From: Apus apus
Lineage: Eukaryota; Chordata; Aves; Apodiformes; Apodidae
Direction of reading: 5' to 3'
Assembly: GCF_020740795.1 (NCBI RefSeq)
Contig: NC_067283.1
Span: forward strand, 39,483,659-39,547,658
DNA length: 64,000 nt
Part shown: positions 28,901 through 42,500 of the stretch, piece by piece
How the letters are laid out: the number at the start of each line of letters is the position of its first letter
Numbering within the stretch: the first letter of the stretch is position 1
Position numbers and translations under genes: made by a program
The notes under the pieces: generated by a model
Told to the model about the DNA's origin: nothing
The model's input: only the letters and a program-made list of their open reading frames with translations
Database searches by the model: none

Positions 28901-30217
28901 GCAACACCCGAATATCCTTCCTGCCTGGGTGGCTAGTAGGAGTTTGGGGGAGCAAGTAATGCAAGGCAACATGATTTAAGCAACGTGGCCTTGCTCACGC
29001 TGCTTGGGTGGCTCTGACAATCACCCAGCACAGTGGAGAGGCAGGTCAGTAACGACGGAGAAAACCTTCAGCCTGCAGGTTTTGCAACCTTCACGCTGAA
29101 AGCTACTCGGGGCTACGTGCACAGGGCTCGGCAGGATGCTGGAAACAGATGCTGCTGCAACATTAGAGGAAATCCTCCCTTTAAACGAGGGTATTAGCAC
29201 GCAGTTCTGTATCACGCTTTGCCAGCAAATTCCTCCCATCCACACATTTTAAAGGCGCAGCGCCTGCAAAGCACCGTTCTAGAAATCCTAGTGTTTCTCC
29301 AGTCACTTACTCCAGCATTCAATTTACCAGCCTAAGGAAAAGATACAAATGGACTAGACATCTTCTGTCAAAGCCCTGAGATTCACCCCTAGTGCCACCT
29401 CTTGTTTCTGGGGGAAGCAGGAATAATTTATCAGCCTGTTGATCGTTGCCCTTCCTCTCAAAGCTGTCATGCAGACACTGAGGGAAACAAGCTGGCTTTG
29501 CCTTCATTCCCTTTCTTTTGTGCACAGCCAGTCTCAGACATTCCATGCTCCTCTCAAGTCCATTTTCCACGGAAGGATTTCTGTGAGAGCCGAGAAGCTT
29601 GGCCCTTGAAGTTCAGCACAGAATGTGGGACCTAAAGCAGAGCTGTTTGTGTTTTGCGGGTTTTTTTTTTAAGCTCTTTGATTAAATATTAACCAAAACC
29701 AAGCAATAGAAAGCTTTAAGAAGATGGAGCAAAAGTCCAGTCTCTCCGCTCATCATGTGCTATCTATTTATTTTTCAGGCATCTACAACGTCTTTCAGGG
29801 AAAGAGATATTATGTAAATAGGCAGCAAGCACAACGCCTACTTTTTGTGTTTGTTTCTTTTTAAACATTCAGGTATTTTATAACTGGGAACATCAGGGAA
29901 AAGGTTCTTCTCCAAGCCTCTTTTAAAAATCAGTAAACAAGGGACTATAAATTTGAAGAACTGCCCAGAGGTGCAGCAAAACCACAATTATTTCCTCCTT
30001 CACCTCAGTGCTGTTTGCAGACCTCGGTTACTGGCTTTTTTTGGGGGCCCACACAGAACAAGATTCTGGAAGAGGAAACAATTCGGCAGGGAAAAAAAAA
30101 AAAAAAAAGTCAAAATATCTCACCAACAGTATGCTTGCCATAGAGAAGCTGCTCCAAAATCGCAGTCTTTCCCACCGAGGCCATTCCACAAACCACCACC
30201 TTGTAGCCCTTCCCCAT
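19691..30217 (-). CDS. NKIRAS1: NKIRAS1, NF-kappaB inhibitor-interacting Ras-like protein 1 (kappaB-Ras1), complete
   Basis: Atypical small GTPase of the Ras fold that binds the PEST regions of I-kappaB alpha and beta, slows their degradation and so restrains NF-kappaB; it also modulates Ral signalling. Three minus-strand exons (30217-30124, 23039-22798, 19930-19691) join in frame to 191 residues (human 192). Residues 11-18 form the P-loop GMASVGKT. Switch II reads DTRGLQEG instead of DTAGQE, so the usual Gly60/Gln61 are absent, as is normal for kappaB-Ras. NKTD is the guanine-specificity motif and EVTVTDRK lies near the G5 position. The C-terminus [11 protein letters not shown] has no CAAX box, so no prenylation is expected. 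The ATG lies in a strong context (AAGATGG). All splice sites are GT-AG. It starts head to head with RPL15. Confidence 0.97.
19931..22797 (-). other. NKIRAS1: NKIRAS1 intron 2
   Basis: This intron runs from GTAACT (minus, 22797) to TTTGTAG (19931). It holds a C-rich tract near 20175-20205 and a GA dinucleotide repeat at 21697-21722. No exon was recognised. Confidence 0.85.
21697..21722 (+). repeat. (GA)13 microsatellite
   Basis: Thirteen uninterrupted GA units in NKIRAS1 intron 2. Confidence 0.98.
22798..23039 (-). CDS. NKIRAS1: NKIRAS1 middle coding exon (residues 32-112)
   Basis: On the minus strand the acceptor AAAACAG is followed by GCTTAGAAGAG, completing a split Gly codon. There are 80 further codons ([14 protein letters not shown] to VFRDKKE), ending at the donor GAG|GTAACT. 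It contains the switch regions and DTRGLQEG. Confidence 0.97.
23040..30123 (-). other. NKIRAS1: NKIRAS1 intron 1 of the coding region
   Basis: This 7 kb intron runs from GTGAGA (minus, 30123) to AAACAG (23040). It contains a CR1 remnant at about 28345-28587, a G13 run near 25268-25280 and an A17 run at 30092-30108 just inside the donor. No additional exon was recognised. Confidence 0.85.
28345..28587 (+). mobile_element. CR1 LINE 3' end remnant with RT C-terminal frame
   Basis: The open stretch translates to the well-known CR1 ORF2 C-terminus ([20 protein letters not shown], then [14 protein letters not shown] and a stop). It is followed by TTGGACTAGATGACCTTCAAAAATCCCTTGCAACCC and an eroded tail CAATTCTATGAAAA. 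It is 5'-truncated and antisense to NKIRAS1. Confidence 0.93.
30124..30217 (-). CDS. NKIRAS1: NKIRAS1 first coding exon (residues 1-31)
   Basis: On the minus strand the ATG is at 30217-30215. The exon encodes [20 protein letters not shown] to GKHTV and one base of Gly, with donor G|GTGAGA. The upstream sequence reads TGTCTGCCCAG|GG at 30252-30251, so the exon probably begins near 30250 with a short 5'UTR segment. Confidence 0.97.
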
Positions 30218-31126
30218 CTTTCCCGTGAGGGCGGAGTCGGCAGGCGAGCCCTGGGCAGACACAGCAGGGTTACCCGGCGCGCTGGCACCGCTCAGCAGCG
30301 GGCAGAAGCAAAGCCCCCCAAAGGCGAGAGGCAAAACGCGAAGCAGCGGGTGACTGGGAGGCACAGCTCCCTCCCCGGCGCTCGCCAGCGACTGGTATTT
30401 TTAGGACTAGAGTGTCCTCCCACACCATTTTTTAAGGTTTTAGGCTGCTGCCATCGGTGCCGACGCTTCCCTGCAGCCTCGACGCTCGTCCCGTTGGGCT
30501 CAGGGAGACTGTTTGCGAGCAGTGCAGTTTGTAAACCTGCTGGCGAGGGGCTGTGCTTGTTGGCATGTGTGTGCGTTGGAAGACTTATCGGGCTGCATGT
30601 TTTTGCTGCGGGCCTGATGGTGCCTGGTGGTATCAGGATGGCTTCTGGACACATGACAGAACGGTGGTTCCCTCCTTTTTATTTCACATACAGAGGGCTT
30701 CTACCTTTTACAGGTGAGGAGCTAGAAAACAGGAGCACGAAAGGCTGAAGCACAGGAAAGCAAATGCAAAAGCAGGGTTTTAAAATACGTTCTGGGGGTT
30801 GGTTCTAGCAGGAGGCCGCGAGAAGCCAGGCCAGTCCCTCTGCCAGCGCGCCCGGGCAGGGCGGCGGGCCCGAGCCCGGGGCTGCTGCTGGGGCAGCTTG
30901 CCGCAGCGGTGAGAGCAGAGCAGTACCTTTTCAGGACCAGGGGGGGCTGACGTCGTCCGGCTTCAATTCCAGTGGAACCAGGTGACGCCTCAGAAGCCGG
31001 GGTGCTCTGCAAGGCACGCCCTGAAAAGCAGAAAGGTCGCACCCCCCGCAGCCGCAGGGAGAGGGGCTCTGCCGGGCGGGAAAGCCTGGTTCCCGTTCTG
31101 ATTCCCGCTGAGGGCCTGGCCCCCCC

Positions 31127-31127
<1 letters not shown>

Positions 31128-31175
<48 letters not shown>
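31128..31175 (+). repeat. (CAG)16 trinucleotide repeat (CTG on the NKIRAS1 strand)
   Basis: Sixteen uninterrupted CAG units lie between the NKIRAS1 start codon and the RPL15 start. On the NKIRAS1 strand it reads CTG and may fall in that gene's 5' leader or first intron. It is not part of any recognised protein. Confidence 0.98.
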
Positions 31176-31176
<1 letters not shown>

Positions 31177-31595
31177 CGCTGCGCTGCCCCCGCCCGCACC
31201 CCGCACCCAACGGGCCTTACAGCCATTTTTAGGGCTTCCCCCCCCCCCCCCTTAGGATTTATCATTTCTTTTTATGATTTTCCTTTAATTATTGTTCATC
31301 ACGGTATTTTAAGGGTTCTGGTCAGGATCTCTTTTAAAGTACTTCTCTTTAGGTCACCCCCCCCCCCTCAGCTACTGCGGGGCTCTCCCGGGCCGGAGGT
31401 TTCGGGGGGTTTCAGAGGGCGCCCCCGCCCGAGGCCGGGCCCCCCCTTTCCCGCCCCGCGGGTTCCCGCGCCCCGGTGCGCGGCCCTGGCCCCCTCGGCC
31501 CCTGCCCCACCTGGACCCGGGCTCCCCGGCGCCGCACGGAGCCGCGCCGGGCGGGCGGGCCGCGCTGCGCTCCCTGCCGCCATTGGCGGGCGCGG

Positions 31596-31625
31596 GGGCC
31601 GGGCCGGGCCGGGCCGGGCCGGGCC
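31596..31625 (+). repeat. (GGGCC)6 repeat in the shared promoter
   Basis: Six tandem GGGCC units are followed by GGGGCGGGGCGGG (Sp1-type GC boxes). The G-runs could form a quadruplex. Confidence 0.9.
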
Positions 31626-31656
31626 GGGGCGGGGCGGGAGGCCCGGCCGCCCCAGG

Positions 31657-31675
31657 ACTACATTACCCATGAGGC
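31657..31675 (+). promoter_or_regulatory. ZNF143/Staf-type motif
   Basis: ACTACATTACCCATGAGGC resembles the ACTACAWTTCCCAGMATGC family of ZNF143 sites, which are common in divergent promoters. It lies about 56 bases upstream of the predicted RPL15 start. Confidence 0.6.
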
Positions 31676-31687
31676 ACCGCAACCGCC

Positions 31688-31705
31688 GCCGGAAGCGTGA
31701 TGTCA
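31688..31705 (+). promoter_or_regulatory. RPL15: ETS site followed by CRE-like site upstream of RPL15
   Basis: GCCGGAAGC (31688-31696) is an ETS/GABPA-type core. TGATGTCA (31698-31705) is a one-base variant of the CREB/ATF palindrome. Both lie 26-43 bases before the TOP start. A further TTCCGG is inside the first exon (31739-31744). Confidence 0.55.
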
Positions 31706-31730
31706 CCGCAAGGGGTTGTGGGAAGGAGGT

Positions 31731-31760
31731 CTCTTCCTTTCCGGTGCGGGGAGCCATCAG
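31731..31760 (+). other. RPL15: RPL15 noncoding exon 1 with 5' TOP motif
   Basis: CTCTTCCTTTCCGG is a C-initiated pyrimidine tract of the TOP class that puts translation under mTOR/LARP1 control. The exon ends GAGCCATCAG|GTGAGG, close to the human RPL15 exon 1 end. There is no ATG in the exon. The exact first base is inferred. Confidence 0.8.
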
Positions 31761-32740
31761 GTGAGGAGCTGTCCGTGCTCGGCCTTTCCCGCAATCCGGC
31801 TCCATCCTGGGCCCAGGGCGAGCATCTGCCCGCCGCGCTGCCGCCCCCGCCCGCTGCCGCCCTGGCGGGGAGGTCGGGCTGCTCACACGGCGCGGGGGCT
31901 CTGCGGGGCCCGGGCGGGCCGCAGGCCTGGAGGGCTAGTGAAGGGCCCGTAGCTGCGCCTCGCCGGGGCGGGCGGGCTGCCCGGGGTGTGGGGCTGGGAG
32001 GGGGACACTCGGGCCGGGGTTGCCTGGAGTGAGGGGAAGGCCGTGCGCTGCCGCGCTGCGGGTTCGTCTTGATTACAGGCCGCGCCTCCTAGTGCGGGTC
32101 TGGGTTTGCAGCTGGTCTGTGGTGGTTTGTGCCGTAATGCTGCTGTACAGGGGGGTAGCTTAGGTTGCCCGTGGCTGTGCAGAGAGGGTTGTGGAAAGTT
32201 GCCATGAATAATTGGGGGGTTTTCTTGTACAAATAAAATAAGCTGCGTTATTCTGATGGCGATTTGGGAGGTGTTTGATGGAGTGCACTCACACGTGCTA
32301 ATTGCTGCAGGTGCATGAGAGCACAGGTGTTTTTAGGGGTAATTAAATCCCACTGAAAATAAGGACCACACCACCCAAACTCACGTATTTCTTTGTAAGT
32401 TAATATATATAACTTGATTCTAAAGTTATATTTTATTTTAAAAATCAATTTTGGTAGCATCTGGCATACACACCTGAAGAATTCTCAGCTGAGGAGTTCA
32501 ACACTTAGGAACATAGGAAAAGAAAAAAATGGCTGAGAGTGACAACTGGCCTCTGTTCTGTTGGAGGCTGCCAAGTATGGGCCATGTTACCAGATGTGCC
32601 AGTGGTGTAAAAGAGGCTTGAGAGCACCCTCCATGCCTGTGGTGTTACCTGTGTGGTTTTACGCAGCATCTCTGTTGGGAGCTGCTCAGACCTGGAATGA
32701 GATGTGGTGCACTTTTTTCACTGACACCTCGATTCTGCAG
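31761..32740 (+). other. RPL15: RPL15 intron 1
   Basis: This 980 nt intron runs from GTGAGG to ATTCTGCAG. The first 300 bases are still CpG-rich; the rest is AT-rich. A CACGTG lies near 32293. No snoRNA with paired C/D or H/ACA boxes was recognised. Confidence 0.85.
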
Positions 32741-32744
32741 GTAG

Positions 32745-36486
<3,742 letters not shown>

Positions 36487-36507
36487 GTCTTGTAAATGTA
36501 ACAATCT

Positions 36508-36513
36508 AATAAA
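36508..36513 (+). terminator. RPL15: RPL15 polyadenylation signal AATAAA
   Basis: AATAAAGCTGATG lies 22 bases after the stop, so the 3'UTR is only about 45 bases, as is usual for ribosomal protein mRNAs. Confidence 0.9.
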
Positions 36514-36530
36514 GCTGATGTGGGTTGTTG

Positions 36531-39500
36531 AATTTAACAACTGCTTCTGCTGCTTCTTGGTTTATGCGGAGAAGTGTAGTGTTCTCCAGGAGTTCAGTTT
36601 TTTCCATATTTTGAGAGGCCTTTGAAAATGTCATTTGATATTTGTGAAGATTGTAGGCTCCAAGCATAGAGTTCTGTGAGGGATCTTTTTATAAGACTGA
36701 AAATACATTTGTGGTGTGAATTTAAAGCCTAACATGTTTGGGTTTTTTTTTTTTGTTGGTCTGGCTATACTTCTTCACTGTCTGTAGGTCAGGGTCTCTG
36801 TCCTGTGCTTAGACTGAAGGCCAGCTTTGATCTTGTGCAATGAGATGTAAACTGAAAGTGCTAGTATATTTTTTACATATGATTAAATACTAATGGCAAT
36901 TTTATTTTTCCAAGTTGTTTTTTTGTATGTCTTCAGTGTCAAACCAGCTCTTAAGCTTGTGTTACCTGCAAACACTGGCCAAATCTAAGCACAGAATAGC
37001 AAAGGTAAGGCTTGCTCTGTTCCTTAAAAGTGCACAGTATTTTAAATATGGACACTCACAAAGACCTGTGTGATGTTTTAGGTTGGTTAATAAAATACTG
37101 ATTCTAGAGTTGGTATTACTTAATTTGTGCAAGATTTTAGGCTGTTCCATTTTATATTTTGCAGTGGAGATTGTTTCTTAGATACTTCTGCCTTTTGATA
37201 CCAAAACAGAATATTTCTCTGGTGTTAAAGAGATGCATTCTGATGTACTCTGCATGGTTAAGTGGTAGAAATAACCACATTTGGGTGACAGTTAAAGAGG
37301 AATGTATTCTAAGCTACATTTTGTGAAATTACAGTGTGACCTTTCCACATGAAGTCAACTTGCACATAAATGCTGAGAAAAGAATAACTGCAATTTCTGG
37401 TCAATTAACTGCACAGCTGTCCTAGCTTCCACAGATTTCATACCACATGCAATGGGCAGTGAAAGGAAAAGGGATTGATAGAAGGCCCAAGAAGCAGCTG
37501 TGTCTTTCTAGAGCTTCAGCTTGGGATGTACAAATGTTTTTAAACAACGGAAAACTAATGCTGAGACTGAAATGTCCAAGATCTGCCCTGCAACTGAGAA
37601 ATTACCTTCCTTTGCTCTTCTGAGTTCTTATGGGAGGACTGGTCAGTCTAGAGACTGAGAGCACTTTCTTTAAGCCAGGAGGAAGAGCTCAAAAGAGCAA
37701 TCTTTCCGGCACATTTTGTTCAGCTCAAGCAAAAAAAAAATTAAATTACGCTTTTGTAGATATGTTTAAAAGTGCTATCTGCTCTTTAAAGGAAGGGTTT
37801 TGTTGGGGTTTTTTTTCCACCTTTCCTGCAAAGGAGGAAGTAGTGTTAGGAAGAGGATTCTTGAAAGCAGCTTCTGTGATGGTGTAGAACAGGAAGTGGA
37901 AGTTCCTCAGAGCAGACTCGTGGGGGTCTGTGGATACTGTACTGGAGCTTGCTCAGCTGTTGAGGACCGTTACCACTGATCAAGGAAGTTGACTTGGCAA
38001 TCAGCACTAATGCTGTCTCTTGCCAGAGTTCAAAACTGATGGTAGGTGGGGGACGTTTTTGGTGAGACTTCCCTGAGGATTCCTATCATGGTCCTGTAGC
38101 TTTTTGAACTTTAAAATAGGGGACAAATACCATCCCCTCCAAGGTTTGTTGAAATCTACTAGTGAAAGTGTATGTAAGTGGGTATGGTATCCATTAGACT
38201 AGCTAAGAAATTTGAAACATGGTTCTCTTTTCAGTGGGAGCTCTGGGTGCACATGGCTCATCCTAGGTATTTAGGAAAATGGGTTGCCTTGGCGTCTTAT
38301 ACTGAAAGCTTATTCTCTGTCAAACAGTGTTTTGAGTTAGATTGAGGGGAAGTTGCAGTATTTGTGTGAGGAGGAAAGGCAAATTACCAAAATCTGTCTT
38401 TTAAAAAGGCAAAACATTAAGGAAAAACTTTTTGTTTGGGTTTGTTAGCTTGGAAAGTGAGGCTTAGAGATTACATGACCTCTGCCTTTCCCACTTGATT
38501 TTTGAAGCTGTTGTGCAAATTCAACAGATTGCCAGTTTGTGTTCTTAGGAATGTGGTGAAATCAGTCATCTGAGACAGCAGTCTTAGTGAGAGCTGTTAT
38601 TTGAGTTCAACCCTCCTTATACATGAAGAGTCTGCCTGAAACATGGATACAAAGCTGTAGTTGAAGGAAGGCAAAGGGAGAGAAGAGGAAGCATCAGGAA
38701 TTTCACTGGTGAAATTTATTAAGACATGGAGGAATCCAATAATTGGTTTCCAAGCAATCTACCTACTTGGCTTTGCTTGTAGGACTGCTTGTTTCTCAGT
38801 CTGAACAGGTGTGTTTTAGACATAGTTAAAAGCTGTTTGGTTTCTAGCTAAGACATAATCAGTGCCACAGTTAAACTACAGAGAAACAGGGCTGTACAGT
38901 ACCAGCCTATTTCAGCCTGATATCAGGTGCTGTTGAAAGTCATTGACTGTAAGCTTTTTATGAGGCTGGATTTCACTTTTGTGTAAGCTGCCTAGATTAA
39001 GTAATCACTCAGCCTTTGGTAGAAGGTGAGGGCCTGGCAAGTAATTCCGCTCCTGTTAGAAATGAATTCTGTCCTGAAGGGTGGGATGTGTAAAAACGGA
39101 TTGTGTGATTGATTTATCACGTTCTTTAAATAAGCAAGTAGTAAACTGCCTTCCATGTAGCTAATAGAAGTGCTCATTATTTGGCAACACTAGCTAAGTT
39201 GTAAAGTACAGACCATGTTAATTAGCAGCAAGTGTAATTGTTTCCTCACATTGTTTCCAAAGCACTGGGAGTCTGTGTGAGGCATTTGAGTGCTTCTGGG
39301 CGAGGGATGCTGGCATGCTGCCTGCGGTAGGCACAGATGCTGATGGAGGGGGCAGTGGGCTGCTTCCTTGCAGCAGAAGGTCACTGGTAATTTTGGCTGG
39401 GGGGTATAAGAATGAAGTAGTTAGCAGTGAAGGAGAGTAATAGCTGAACTTGCTTACTTGTTTTTGTCCTTGTCACGCAGTAGCTGTTCACTAGCCTTGA

Positions 39501-42500
39501 CCTAGTGAGAAATGTGACTGCATGTGAACAGTCTGGTCCAGCTAATGAATTAGAAAGCTACTCTAAAAATAGAGCCTGATTCCTATTCTTTTATCTACTC
39601 AATCCAAGACGGAAAAAAACACCATCTTTTTTTTGCCCTTTTATGGCTCTTTTCTTTTGCAGCACACACAGGTCTAGTTCTGCAAGTATCAAGCCAAAAT
39701 ACCCAGAGTAATAGAAACAGCTTCAGCCACAGAAAAAGCAATTTGGATTTGAATTGGACAGTCTTTTTTGGGGTTTGGAGCAAGCACCAACTTTTTGATC
39801 CAGTCCTTTTCAAGCAATTGCTTGAAATGTAAAGCTGTATAAAAGAATGGAGGGCCTGTGGGTTGTTCTTCATGTGTCAAGGTTCTGAATCAGCCTCAAT
39901 TTGATAATTACACAGTGTTGAGGTTGCAAAGTCTAGCTCCCTGAAGTTAGGAAGTGCCTGAGCTACACTGCTTACACAACCTTTAATTCGGTGGCTATCC
40001 TGCTCTTACCTAACATGCCAGAAGAGGACTCTGGCAAAGCCAGGACTGCAACCCAGTTCTTCTGGGCCCCTTGTCACTGCCTGAAATGTAAGAGGGCATG
40101 CTTTTCTTTGGTATCAAATGATATTTGATGAGATCCTATAATTAAAGGCTCTTATGTAATGAAGATGACATTTAATCTTATTAAGTACTGTCAACTCTCC
40201 ATCATTCAGGGAAATGGAGAGGTGGGGTATCCTGGAGATCAGGGAGCAGAGTGGGAGCAGATGAGTGATTCAATTAAGCCTGGCTCTGTTAAGATCAATG
40301 CTGGCTGAGAGCACTCTCTCAGATGGAAGGTGGCTCCCTTCTGAGCCTGCCCAGGTCTCCCCTTGTTGCCTTCCTGGTACCAGGCTTTAGAAAGCACCTC
40401 GCTAGTTAGTGTGCTGGACTGGAGCTGGCTCCTTAGGGCCTATGCAGCCTGTACCTTGTTGCAAAAGGGCTGTGGATGCATACCTCTGGAGCCAAGCTGC
40501 ATGTCCATGTGCAAGTTGAGAAGTTCCCTCGGAAACAAGAATCAAGAGGCAAGCTGGAGGAAAAAAAAAGAAGACAGAAAGAAAGGACTAGTCACCTGGG
40601 TTCCAGCTGGGCTTGTCATTACCCCAGTGCTGCCCAGTGACAGGAACATGTTGCAGAGGAGTCTATGGGTAGCTGGGGTTCAGCAGGGTTTGTCCTCCAA
40701 GTTTGCATGATGCAGTCCCTGGGGTATAAACCTAGCTGGATCCAAGTCTCAATGCAGAACTAGCTGTGGGTTCCTAGTCTCTAGGGTCAATCTGCAACCC
40801 TGACAGCCCAGGCAGAGGCTGCACTTCACCAAAGCCAGAGCAGAAGGACGATTCTCAATTGTTGCTGAGAATCATAGGCTGTGAAAGGCACTACATCCAG
40901 TGCTCCAGCCCTCCATCTTCCAGGCCTCCTCACCAACCTGTGTCAGTAGCCAGGAGAGCAGGCAGAAACCGAGACCGTATTACACTCTGTGTTGTGTTCA
41001 CACGTGTACAGAAAATGAGTCCCCATCCCCAGAGAGCTCATACGCCAAGCGGAGGAAGTAGCTCATTAGTCTGGTGTTCACTCATTCGTTTATTCATACA
41101 TTTTTCTTCCAGGATTGTTTTTCTGTGACTAACAAGCAATTATTTGAACCCTTTCCTTGTATGCAAATTGCAGCCCTTCAACTCATCCGCTGCTGGGATC
41201 CACCTGCCTCTCTCATGGGTTTCGTGATTAGTCAGATGAGTTTAGATAGTGAGTTACACAACCTTTATAAATAATGTGTTTTGAGCTTTATGTTTTTGAT
41301 TCATTTCCAGCTATATGTAAAAATGATGTTTTATAAGTTACTATGTTGTTTGCAACTAACTGGAAATCAGTCCTGTCAAAGCATGGTTAAAGTCATAGTC
41401 AGTCTTTTAAGTGAAAGATAAAATGTATTGTTTTCACTTTGTTTAAAAGTTATTGCTACAGGTGTTGATGGAGAACATCTGCTTATGGTCTTTTTCAAAG
41501 AAACATACACAAAGTAAAATCTAGCTACACAATAAAAATCAAGGACAGAGATAAATCAGTTAATATTAATGAACTTAGGAAAAGACATGGAAATAAAAGG
41601 AACTCCTTTGATTAATAGAGTTGTACCTACATTATTTATACAAACTACATGATTAAATTGATTCTATGAAATCTAGACAATCTAGTTCCCAATCTGATTA
41701 TAGGTATTTTATTTCTCACAGGTGCCTGGTTTTCCAACAAATACAGACTAAAGACTCATACAAACTGATTGTGAGATACCAACTTTTCCAAGTTAAGGCA
41801 AATGTTTTGTACTGGGAAGGTGATAAGTGCCCTTTATGTGTGATAAACATTTTAGATTACACCTGTCATTTTGATTTTGGACTCTGTTTTAACCAAGGAG
41901 CCATTTTAAAGCAACAGTTACACCATATCCATGGGAAACAAAAAAATGGAGTGATTACTATGATGGGTTACACTGGAAAACCAATTCTTACATTTATGGT
42001 TTATGTTGCCAAGAAGGAAAAAAGGAGAAAAGAGAACAACCCGCTGTGAACAACTGAGTCACTGTTGTGACTCCTGAGGCTAAATTAAAAATTCCATTCT
42101 AATTACTGTTTTCATTGGCTAGTTTAACAAAAATACAAGAATTATAAAATGATCGAAAACATATGGCATACATGAGTTCTGTTTTCTCCAGTGATGGTCC
42201 CATCTGTTTGGGTCTGAAAAATTTAAAATACCTCTCTAGTAAACAATCTTGCCTTCTATTAGGTACCATTCTGGCAACATTCTGAGGTTTTAATTTATTT
42301 TAGGAAAAATAATTTTAAAATAAGGAAAGAAGATACTTGCTTTGAGCCTGAATAATTATTTTAGCCAAATTGCGAATGTGCAGAAATTAAATGCAGAACT
42401 GCAATTTTGTCCAGATCATAATGAACATTGAAACTTGATAGGTTTTACAGATTTTGCAAATTGTTCTAAAATCATATTAACTGCATTACAGTTTGAATAT

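Larger units (their letters stand above)
30830..32080. promoter_or_regulatory. CpG-rich bidirectional promoter region of NKIRAS1 (-) and RPL15 (+)
   Basis: GC-rich, CpG-dense sequence lies between the divergent NKIRAS1 and RPL15 coding starts. It includes C-runs at about 31240 and 31357, a CAG repeat, GC boxes, an inverted CCAAT (ATTGG 31582-31586), GGGCC repeats, a ZNF143-like site, ETS sites and a CRE-like site. No TATA box is seen. The RPL15 start is placed at 31731. The NKIRAS1 start and its noncoding exon could not be placed. Confidence 0.85.

Noticed and set aside
30008-30748. 246-codon plus-strand open frame
   Set aside because: It runs antisense over the first NKIRAS1 coding exon and into the GC-rich promoter. 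It has no recognisable domain and opens only because stops are rare in GC-rich DNA.
31128-31175. Polyglutamine protein from the CAG repeat
   Set aside because: The frame that reads Gln (30972-31232) is short, lies in a promoter, and matches no known gene. The repeat is noncoding as far as can be seen.
40860-41075. Antisense CR1 or L2/MIR-like remnant
   Set aside because: Only short words (GAGAATCATAG, CCCCAGAGAGCTCA) resemble known repeats; too decayed to call without a repeat library.
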